The position numbers and the translations under genes were made by a program. 5,598 nucleotides of DNA from Candidatus Berkelbacteria bacterium (lineage in GTDB: Bacteria; Patescibacteriota; UBA1384; JAHJRZ01): positions 1 through 5,598 of the forward strand of contig JAPLVI010000113.1 in the NCBI GenBank assembly GCA_026397195.1. The letters run 5' to 3'. The number at the start of each line of letters is the position of its first letter. Within the stretch, counting starts at the first letter, position 1. Positions 1 through 5,200 of the stretch are shown piece after piece. The notes beneath the pieces are model-generated. The model was given only the letters and a program-made list of their open reading frames with translations, had not been told where the DNA came from and made no database searches.

Positions 1-3000
1 ATCTGACTTGGGTTACCGGTGGCATCAACCGCGCGTGAAATCCGGTTCCAGGATGTTTTTTGTGTACTGGTCAAACCGTTGTAAAGTGGATAACCTGAAA
101 GTTCGGTCAGTTTGGTTGCTAGAATTTGATTCTTTTGGCTAGCAGTACCAACGCTATTAATGGCTGTTAATAATTTATCAGTGACAATTATATTTTTTCC
201 TGAAACGACTTTATCTTGTGATTGTCCGCCAGTCGTCTGGCAAAAAGTAATTGAGCCGTCAAAGTAACCACCTGATGTATTCAGGGGTGTATTTGAATCA
301 CCGAGATAGAGAATGTTATTGACTTGCGCTTTGTTAATCGTGGTTTTGGCCAAATTAGCTGCCGAGGATAGACGAAAATAACCACTGCCAAGATTGCCGA
401 AATACTTGTAATTCATTCCCTGATCATTTAGCTCGTAAATGCCGTTATCAGCATAACAGAGTGGGACATCAATTATTTTTGACTCATTAATACTTTCAAT
501 AGTAAAACTGTCCGACCGCCTGTCTCCCTTATACTTGGGAAGTGAGGTGATATACCAGCGGTAATTGCCCACACCGAAGTTAGGTTCAAAAATGGCACCA
601 TTTTCATCAAATTTATACTCACCAACAAGAGTTTCTCCTGGTTTTAAACTCGAAGTTTCTTCCTGCTGCCCTTGAGTATTGGTTACATCGCCGACCTCTT
701 TTACCACAAATTTAGATGCCGCAGCGATAGGCCCAGTAATTCCTCTAATAACTCTTCCAAAAAAACCACCTCCGGTCATAGCCACTCTTCTGGCTTTTTC
801 TGACAATTTAATATTTTTTAGATATCCAGCGTCGATAGCGAAGCGAAAAACAAGTGGGGTAATGTAAATCCTACTGCTGTTAACCTCGTCCGGAAAATAC
901 ATCCTCGGGTCAACACTTGCCGGATCATAAGTAATTTTATCTTTATTATCACCCAGAACAACAAATCTAATCTGCATCTGGCTAAAAAGTGTTGCTGCAA
1001 ATTGGTTGCGAGAGGCTGCGTCTTTGAATATTACTTTGACGATGTATTCAAGATTTTCTCTGGTAACCGGTTTTTTAGTGGTGGCTCCGGGCACAAAAGC
1101 AGTATCCCACTCAATCTTTGAAACACCGGCATTGGCCTTTGCCCAAGTTTCAAACTCTTCCCAGGTTTGCCATCGTCCGCCGGGCAAAATCTGCCATTTA
1201 CCTCTCTCAAAGGAATCTATTTTCTTTTTAATGAAACCCAAAACATTTTGCTGGGCAAAAGGTGTATTCTCGGCAAAATTGTCGTAATATTCTATTCCGA
1301 AAGTCTCTGCAACTGCTTTGGCAAATTCTATTTGGTTTTCATCAGTAGTTTTTGGTCCTTCAAAAAATTGAAAAATATATTCCACGTCGGTTGAAGATGG
1401 GTTTACTGGGTCTTGTCCTTGTTGCAGCGTCAAAATTACCGTTTGGCAATTTTCTCCCGGCTTGCATTCCTTTTCCGCACTGCCATAACCCTCTTTACTG
1501 GCGGTATATTTGAAAATAGTGTAATTGTGGTTAAAAATGGCTACACCGTCAGCGGTCGAACCATCAGGATTTGTAATGGTACTTGTTGTTTTAGTGGCTC
1601 GGTCGACCCAACTACCAATGTCATTTTCTACAATCCACTCCGCTACTGTTACTTGAGCATCGTTAATACCATCATTTTTCTGGTCTAGAACTATAACTTT
1701 TTTTTCATTGGCTATAGGCGGCGTCTGGCCGGAGACATCAATCTCAATTTTAACTCCAGTCATAGTGCAACCCAGCAAAACAAAGTCGCCAAGTCCTGTT
1801 TGAATATGAGCATAACCGATATATTCCTTTGTCTGGCCATTTTCGGTTCGGGTGTAAACCGCCTTTAGCTTAATTGAGGTGCTTAGATGTTTTTTGTCAA
1901 TATTAGTTGCGTTGAAATTTCCATCGTTTTGCACTGGTATCTCCTGGGTAGAGTTGTCAAGCGGATTTTCTATTATTACCTTTAGTGTTTCCCCCGCACG
2001 AACATTAATCGGCGCTTGCGTACTTTTTTCAATTACGCGGCCAGCAATTGAGCCAAGGTCGTTTTGAGACATCAAACTCGTATTAACAGTAAAGGTCTGC
2101 TGATCATAAACTGCTGGGAGATAAACAAGCATTGTCTTATCTTGACCCATTCTGGCAACAAAAAGTTTATATTGAACCGGATTTTCAGTTATTGGGACAC
2201 CATCGAATTGATAATCACCATATTGCCCGGTTGTTGTCTCGGCCTTCTGGCCGCTCTTTAGAATGACTATTGAACCATCAAGATTAAATAATTTAACTGA
2301 AGCAACTGGAGGCAGGATGGGGCTTGAGCCGCAACCGTTATAGACAACACCCTTGAGATTAAAGTTACCATAAACAAAGGGGGAAGCTGTAAGTGTCAAA
2401 TCCTGGCGTTTGTTCTTGGCAGTATACAAACCGGATATGGTCACTGGGTCTCCGTTTTTATAGCCATCTGCCGTGGCTGATACGGTATAATCTCCTGTAT
2501 AGCTGCCATTATTAAGTGGAGGTTGAGCAGGGTTAATCGGACAAACCATATAAAAACCGTCTGCATTAGTTGTCACCGGACTCGGCGGCATGATTGTAAC
2601 ATTACCCGCCTTCACAGTGACTTGTGCTCCGGAAATTGGTTCGTTAGTATATGCATCGGTAACTGTGCCAAAAACCGAATATGCCTGAGCCGATGTTCCA
2701 AGCTCAAGAACGACTGGATTGGGCTTCACCCGCGTCGGGTCGGTGGGGCTGCTGTCGGCCGTAACAAGAACACTACCATCATGAGGATTTTGATAACTAA
2801 CTGTTTGCGGATTACAGGTTGGAGCCGTATATTTAACCGTATAAGTAACATTCCTGTCCAAATTGCCGATTTGATAATGACCATTAGTATCAGTTGTTGT
2901 GTTGCTGACACCGGCTCTTACATTTACTCCGGGCACTGGGATGTTCGCGTCCCCTATTGGATTCTTACCAAAGACATAGCCATCAATCGCACCTTTGTCT

Positions 3001-3593
3001 TCTTCTGGGGGCGGGTTTCCTCCTTCGGGAGAAGTAATAAATGTTGCACTCAAGACTTGGCCCGAATTCAAACCGTGAACCTTTAAGACAATTAATCCAA
3101 ATAAATCATCAGGGTCCCCTTTTTCCTGAGGATATGTAGCTGAATCATAAAGACTAAAAGCGCAGCTTTTTTTGGGGTCTTTTTGCAAACGAATATAGAA
3201 GATTTTATTAGGATTGCCTTCCAAATTAACCGTAAATTCAGAATAAATACCATCAGCTTTTTGTGAAGTGGTCCCACCTAAAACCTCACCGGAAGTTGAC
3301 TTCGCATTTTTTGTTGGTTGCCCTCCGGTATCGCAGGCGGCAGTCTCCTCCGCATAATCAGTATTTTCTTTGTAATATACCTTGACTCCTGAAACGGCAT
3401 TGCCGCTAGGGCCAGCTTCCCCGCTTTCAAAAACCTTAATTTTAATCTTTGCCTGCCCTTCGTTACTAGTGCTTTGAATGACATCAGCCAGCCCGGCAAA
3501 CCAGCCCTGTTTAAGGCCGATGCCGACACCAAAAACAATAATAATTGCTAAAATAATGACAACAAAACTGATAATTTTTGTCCTTCTACTCAT
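1..3593 (-). CDS. Giant membrane-anchored multi-domain surface protein, 3' end outside window
   Basis: The frame is open for 1,197 codons from ATG at 3593 to the left edge with no stop; a frame-by-frame reading confirmed this. Residues 7-27 form one hydrophobic helix after a basic MSRRTK start, giving an N-in membrane anchor or uncleaved signal. Residues 40-187 are a beta-rich module, followed by a Pro/Glu linker (189-200). Carboxypeptidase-regulatory-like or Ig-like modules follow at about 201-297, 305-403, 404-510, 511-625 and 630-725. Typical turn motifs are TDTNGHYQI near 234-242, TTNADGFYM at 341-349 and TTTGQYGDYQF at 453-463. Residues 737-1197 are unassigned, with a Trp cluster at 800-829. 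The ten cysteines (87, 144, 260, 351, 421, 609, 710, 716, 1046, 1118) fit an exported protein. I infer an adhesin-like or structural role at the cell surface; no catalytic motif is visible. The start has GAAGGGA nine bases upstream, inside the preceding gene. Confidence 0.9.
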   Translation of the reverse strand, partial: MSRRTKIISFVVIILAIIIVFGVGIGLKQGWFAGLADVIQSTSNEGQAKIKIKVFESGEAGPSGNAVSGVKVYYKENTDYAEETAACDTGGQPTKNAKSTSGEVLGGTTSQKADGIYSEFTVNLEGNPNKIFYIRLQKDPKKSCAFSLYDSATYPQEKGDPDDLFGLIVLKVHGLNSGQVLSATFITSPEGGNPPPEEDKGAIDGYVFGKNPIGDANIPVPGVNVRAGVSNTTTDTNGHYQIGNLDRNVTYTVKYTAPTCNPQTVSYQNPHDGSVLVTADSSPTDPTRVKPNPVVLELGTSAQAYSVFGTVTDAYTNEPISGAQVTVKAGNVTIMPPSPVTTNADGFYMVCPINPAQPPLNNGSYTGDYTVSATADGYKNGDPVTISGLYTAKNKRQDLTLTASPFVYGNFNLKGVVYNGCGSSPILPPVASVKLFNLDGSIVILKSGQKAETTTGQYGDYQFDGVPITENPVQYKLFVARMGQDKTMLVYLPAVYDQQTFTVNTSLMSQNDLGSIAGRVIEKSTQAPINVRAGETLKVIIENPLDNSTQEIPVQNDGNFNATNIDKKHLSTSIKLKAVYTRTENGQTKEYIGYAHIQTGLGDFVLLGCTMTGVKIEIDVSGQTPPIANEKKVIVLDQKNDGINDAQVTVAEWIVENDIGSWVDRATKTTSTITNPDGSTADGVAIFNHNYTIFKYTASKEGYGSAEKECKPGENCQTVILTLQQGQDPVNPSSTDVEYIFQFFEGPKTTDENQIEFAKAVAETFGIEYYDNFAENTPFAQQNVLGFIKKKIDSFERGKWQILPGGRWQTWEEFETWAKANAGVSKIEWDTAFVPGATTKKPVTRENLEYIVKVIFKDAASRNQFAATLFSQMQIRFVVLGDNKDKITYDPASVDPRMYFPDEVNSSRIYITPLVFRFAIDAGYLKNIKLSEKARRVAMTGGGFFGRVIRGITGPIAAASKFVVKEVGDVTNTQGQQEETSSLKPGETLVGEYKFDENGAIFEPNFGVGNYRWYITSLPKYKGDRRSDSFTIESINESKIIDVPLCYADNGIYELNDQGMNYKYFGNLGSGYFRLSSAANLAKTTINKAQVNNILYLGDSNTPLNTSGGYFDGSITFCQTTGGQSQDKVVSGKNIIVTDKLLTAINSVGTASQKNQILATKLTELSGYPLYNGLTSTQKTSWNRISRAVDATGNPSQ

Positions 3594-3597
3594 AAAA

Positions 3598-3831
3598 CTA
3601 ATTCCCTTCTTCGATAACCTTATTTTTTTTGTTTTTCGCGACCGCGAAGATATATATTATTTCTAATATTCCTGCTGTATTTAAGATTAAGAGAATAATG
3701 TACCAAACTAAATCATTGTTCCTGGCTGATTTCCAAAGGGCAATTCCTTTCCAAATCAAGCTCCAGATAATAATTATGGGTAAAATTGCCGCTAGCCAAA
3801 CCGGCATTTGATTACCATTTGGTCCAAACAT
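3598..3831 (-). CDS. Small two-helix membrane protein, DUF5652-like
   Basis: A 77-residue protein with two membrane helices at about 11-32 (VWLAAILPIIIIWSLIWKGI region) and 41-64 (LVWYIILLILNTAGILEIIY region), joined by a short polar turn ALWKSARNND and ending in a Lys/Glu tail. The pattern of Trp-Lys-Gly-x-Ala-Leu-Trp, then Asn-Asp, then a second helix with Asn-Thr-Ala-Gly-Ile, matches my memory of DUF5652, a family common in Patescibacteria; its second half also resembles the PLDc_N helix pair. No biochemical function is known to me. A strong Shine-Dalgarno precedes the ATG. The gene stops four bases before the start of the giant surface protein and probably shares its message, so a role in membrane placement or assembly of that protein is possible but unproven. 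Confidence 0.85.
   Translation of the reverse strand: MFGPNGNQMPVWLAAILPIIIIWSLIWKGIALWKSARNNDLVWYIILLILNTAGILEIIYIFAVAKNKKNKVIEEGN
3603..3609 (-). promoter_or_regulatory. Ribosome binding site of the giant surface protein gene
   Basis: GAAGGGA on the minus strand lies nine bases before the ATG at 3593. It is formed by the last sense codons of the DUF5652-like gene (Glu-Gly-Asn-stop), so ribosomes finishing that gene end on this site. This supports both the chosen start and translational coupling. Confidence 0.6.
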
Positions 3832-3834
3832 AAT

Positions 3835-3842
3835 CCTCCTTT
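3835..3842 (-). promoter_or_regulatory. Strong, tightly spaced ribosome binding site of the DUF5652-like gene
   Basis: AAAGGAGG on the minus strand is a near-perfect anti-16S match, the best in the window. Only three bases (ATT) separate it from the ATG at 3831, shorter than the usual five to nine. The next in-frame ATG (codon 9) would be 27 bases away, so the first ATG is still the better start. Confidence 0.7.
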
Positions 3843-3855
3843 TGTATATTTAATC

Positions 3856-3885
3856 GAATCACGAATCAACAATTACGAATCAAGG
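3856..3885. repeat. Left arm of imperfect inverted repeat bounding the four-helix gene
   Basis: This 30-base arm, read on the plus strand, matches the minus-strand reading of 4239-4268 at 25 of 30 positions without gaps; the last 15 bases match at 14 of 15. It contains CGAATCA at 3862-3868 and 3876-3882, with a third copy just outside and abutting at 3855-3861. It spans the stop codon of the four-helix gene and encodes its last residues LIRNC. Confidence 0.65.
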
Positions 3886-4270
3886 TTTTTGATTTTTTAA
3901 TCAAGCCATTGGTCATTTTGTTTAGCGTTATGGTTTTCGATGCCAATTCTCGGAATTTTTCTTTTGAAATAAAACCAATATCTCTAGCAATCAACAACTG
4001 GTTCTGTGTTTCAGTTAAAGAACCCAAAGACATCGAATAAAATCTCGACTTTTCTTTATAAGTAGATCTGCTGAAACCTTCGGCAAGATTGGAAGTAAAA
4101 GAAATAACTGCACGCCTAAGTTGCGTAGTTAAACCAAACATTTCTTCTTTCGGAAAATCTTGGGTTATTTTATAAATCTCCAAGACAAATTGATGACCAT
4201 CCTGCCAAACCCTTAAATCAGTAAATGATTTAATCTTTCCTTGATTCTTAATTCGTGCTTCTTGATTCAT
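3866..4270 (-). CDS. Four-helix bundle protein (S23 / Avd-like, TIGR02436 type)
   Basis: A 134-residue protein of the family first seen as the protein encoded in 23S rRNA intervening sequences and related to the Avd accessory subunit of diversity-generating retroelements. Recognisable stretches are SFTDLRVWQDGHQFVLEIYK (15-34), FPKEEMFGLTTQLRRA (39-54), SFTSNLAEGFSRSTYKEK (57-74), FYSMSLGSLTETQNQLLIAR (77-96) and a final Lys-rich helix to 127. These are the four expected helices at the usual length. I chose the ATG at 4270 because it lies one base after the stop of an upstream microprotein and family homology starts about 14 residues later; an in-frame ATG at 4294 would add eight residues (MFCILVNK) overlapping that gene. 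No reverse transcriptase, rRNA or variable repeat is nearby. Family members form ring-like oligomers and may bind nucleic acid; the role of stand-alone copies is unknown. The gene ends lie in inverted repeats. Confidence 0.9.
   Translation of the reverse strand: MNQEARIKNQGKIKSFTDLRVWQDGHQFVLEIYKITQDFPKEEMFGLTTQLRRAVISFTSNLAEGFSRSTYKEKSRFYSMSLGSLTETQNQLLIARDIGFISKEKFRELASKTITLNKMTNGLIKKSKTLIRNC
4239..4268. repeat. Right arm of imperfect inverted repeat bounding the four-helix gene
   Basis: Read on the minus strand, this arm begins at the G of the four-helix ATG and runs 30 bases, encoding most of NQEARIKNQG. It pairs with 3856-3885 (25 of 30), the two arms enclosing about 350 bases of the gene. 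The inner 15 bases, AATTAAGAATCAAGG, differ from the other arm by one base. I saw no clear target-site duplication outside the arms. Confidence 0.65.
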
Positions 4271-4271
4271 T

Positions 4272-4361
4272 TTATTTACTAAAATACAAAACAACTGCTA
4301 AAATAATCACCATTAAAACCAAAACGCTCATCAAAATCAATAAAATGTTTCTAACTTGCAT
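4272..4361 (-). CDS. 29-residue single-pass membrane microprotein
   Basis: A short frame from ATG at 4361 to TAA at 4272 reads MQVRNILLILMSVLVLMVII and then ends in LAVVLYFSK. It is one uninterrupted hydrophobic helix (about 6-26) with Arg at the start and Lys at the end, the charge layout of an N-in single-pass membrane peptide. It sits 17 bases after the expected start of transcription of a good promoter and stops one base before the ATG of the four-helix gene. No clear Shine-Dalgarno is present; AAGAAG about 16 bases upstream is too far and may lie outside the message. I do not recognise a family. Hydrophobic bias from AT-rich DNA could mimic such a frame, so its reality rests mainly on its fit between promoter and next gene. 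Confidence 0.5.
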   Translation of the reverse strand: MQVRNILLILMSVLVLMVIILAVVLYFSK

Positions 4362-4384
4362 ATTAATTCAACAATATCTTCTTT

Positions 4385-4413
4385 ATTATACCAGATAAAT
4401 TATTGATGCTCAA
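4385..4413 (-). promoter_or_regulatory. Sigma-70-type promoter with extended -10, reading into the microprotein and surface-protein unit
   Basis: On the minus strand, TTGAGC (4413-4408) is followed after exactly 17 bases by TATAAT (4390-4385), preceded by TGG so that TG-N-TATAAT is a full extended -10. The start of transcription should fall near 4378, about 17 bases before the microprotein ATG. The -35 lies within the last codons of the winged-helix gene and the -10 just beyond its stop, so the downstream unit can be switched separately from the regulator gene. Confidence 0.65.
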
Positions 4414-4696
4414 TTAAATTATTGGTACGGCGGGCAATGGTCAGCATTCCTCGTCCGAGATAGGTTAAAGTATGTATTACCTCGCGTCCTTTTTTTCTTT
4501 TTTCTATTAAGCCCGATAGCTCAAGCCGACGGCAGTGTTCGGCGGCCGTCTTTAGATTTAAGTGCAGAAATTCGGAAACTTCACTTAAACTTAAACCCCC
4601 GCTTTCGGCTAAGGTGTCCAGAATTAAAAGACGCTTGGCACTGGCTAGCCCTTTAAAGATGGTTTCGGTTTTTTTAAGTGCTCTTAAAGTTTTCAT
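4400..4696 (-). CDS. Winged-helix transcriptional regulator, ArsR-like fold
   Basis: A 98-residue protein with the order helix (11-31, containing KRLLILDTLAESGG), helix 2 of the HTH (36-45, LSLSEVSEFL), recognition helix (48-61, NLKTAAEHCRRLEL), beta wing (64-77, IEKRKKGREVIHTL) and a short C-terminal helix. Length and layout match ArsR-type or other small winged-helix repressors. The ArsR metal motif ELCVCDL is absent: the equivalent stretch has no Cys, and Cys55 is the only one in the protein, so classical metal sensing is unlikely. It probably binds DNA as a dimer; ligand and targets are unknown. The ATG at 4696 has no clear Shine-Dalgarno. An inverted repeat 40 bases upstream is a candidate self-operator, and the next promoter (4385-4413) is a second candidate target. 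Confidence 0.85.
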   Translation of the reverse strand: MKTLRALKKTETIFKGLASAKRLLILDTLAESGGLSLSEVSEFLHLNLKTAAEHCRRLELSGLIEKRKKGREVIHTLTYLGRGMLTIARRTNNLIEHQ

Positions 4697-4699
4697 ATT

Positions 4700-4728
4700 C
4701 TTATATTCTTAAGAAAATGAGAATTCAA
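4700..4728 (-). promoter_or_regulatory. Possible promoter giving a leaderless message for the winged-helix gene
   Basis: TTGAAT (4728-4723) and TATAAG (4705-4700) on the minus strand are separated by 17 bases. Only three bases separate the -10 from the ATG at 4696, so transcription would begin at or just inside the start codon. That agrees with the lack of a ribosome binding site. The region is very AT-rich and such matches arise easily by chance. Confidence 0.3.
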
Positions 4729-4736
4729 TTAATTTT

Positions 4737-4766
4737 TTAAAGTTAATTTGTTTAAATTAACTTTAA
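4737..4766. promoter_or_regulatory. Perfect 13-bp inverted repeat, candidate operator (or factor-independent stop)
   Basis: The arms TTAAAGTTAATTT (4737-4749) and AAATTAACTTTAA (4754-4766) are exact reverse complements around the four-base spacer GTTT. The repeat starts two bases after the stop codon of the 143-residue gene and ends 40 bases before the winged-helix gene, about eight bases upstream of its possible -35. An ideal intrinsic terminator would have a GC-rich stem and a U-run after it; here the stem is almost all A/T and is followed by A's on the minus strand, so binding by a dimeric regulator fits better. Termination or mRNA end protection remains possible. Confidence 0.55.
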
Positions 4767-4768
4767 GA

Positions 4769-5200
4769 TTAACCTTCGCCTAATTTTTTTCTGGCATTTT
4801 CTAGCAAAAAATTTTTTTCTACTTCCCTTGATCTTTCAATTCTAGCGTCAATAACCGCTCTAATTCTGTCTTCCTCAATCCCCTGCCTGTCTTCGCCAAT
4901 TTTTGATATCTGCCAATTTCCTGCCTGACCATCAGAATTTAGGGGAGCTAATAAAATGGTTGCAGTAAACATCTTGTCGCCTATTTCATCTATCTGAGTA
5001 AAAATTGGATCTTCTCCGTTGCGTCTGTCTCTGGCTTTATTAATAGCTTCTATACTAGCGCCGCCGATATAAGCGATCGGGGTTTTGCCATGAAAGACCT
5101 TACCCACAACACTACTACCAAAGATTGAATGTTCTTCCGGAGCAAGATTGAGCATTTGCGAATTAACATCACTTCCTTTTTCTATAAAATATTCTTTCAT
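4769..5200 (-). CDS. Hypothetical 143-residue soluble protein
   Basis: I do not recognise this protein. It has no signal peptide or membrane helix. A mixed alpha/beta region (about 20-110) contains HSIFGSSVVGKVFHGKTPIA and a FTATILLAPLNSDG strand-turn segment; the last 35 residues (RIRAVIDARIERSREVEKNF and on) form a strongly charged helix that could be a coiled coil. The start is supported by AGGAAG eight bases upstream (5209-5214), inside the end of the preceding gene. The two genes overlap by 32 bases in different frames, which points to coupled translation and a shared message. It may therefore act with the membrane protein before it, but nothing in the sequence tells how. The full stop is TAA at 4769. 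Confidence 0.75.
   Translation of the reverse strand: MKEYFIEKGSDVNSQMLNLAPEEHSIFGSSVVGKVFHGKTPIAYIGGASIEAINKARDRRNGEDPIFTQIDEIGDKMFTATILLAPLNSDGQAGNWQISKIGEDRQGIEEDRIRAVIDARIERSREVEKNFLLENARKKLGEG

Noticed and set aside
679..2261. Several plus-strand frames of 62-93 codons and short minus-strand frames in other registers
   Set aside because: All lie within the continuous minus-strand giant gene, overlap one another and read as low-quality composition.
2523..3086. Plus-strand open frame of 187 codons, longest on that strand
   Set aside because: It runs in codon-aligned register antisense to the giant surface protein gene, its translation is rich in Arg, Cys and Ile with no domain-like pattern, and it lacks a ribosome binding site. 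It is a shadow of the real gene.
3855..3882. Three CGAATCA words as a CRISPR-like or tandem array
   Set aside because: Only three seven-base copies, two of them abutting and one seven bases away; there are no regular spacers, and the words are better explained as part of the inverted-repeat arm.
3843..3883. Possible promoter (TTGTTG or TTGATT with TATACA) before the DUF5652-like gene
   Set aside because: The predicted transcript start would fall inside or after the ribosome binding site, removing it from the message; the -35 words are just the CGAATCA repeat read backwards.
3878..3898. AATCAA / TTGATT hairpin followed by T's on the plus strand, terminator-like
   Set aside because: No plus-strand gene would use it, the six-bp stem is A/T-rich, and the bases code for the conserved end of the four-helix protein.
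3866..4270. Diversity-generating retroelement suggested by the Avd-like protein
   Set aside because: No reverse transcriptase, no template/variable repeat pair and no C-type lectin-like target domain is seen in the window; the family also exists alone.
4400..4696. Metal-sensing ArsR repressor for arsenic or cadmium
   Set aside because: The Cys-x-Cys metal motif in the recognition region is missing and no resistance gene is nearby.
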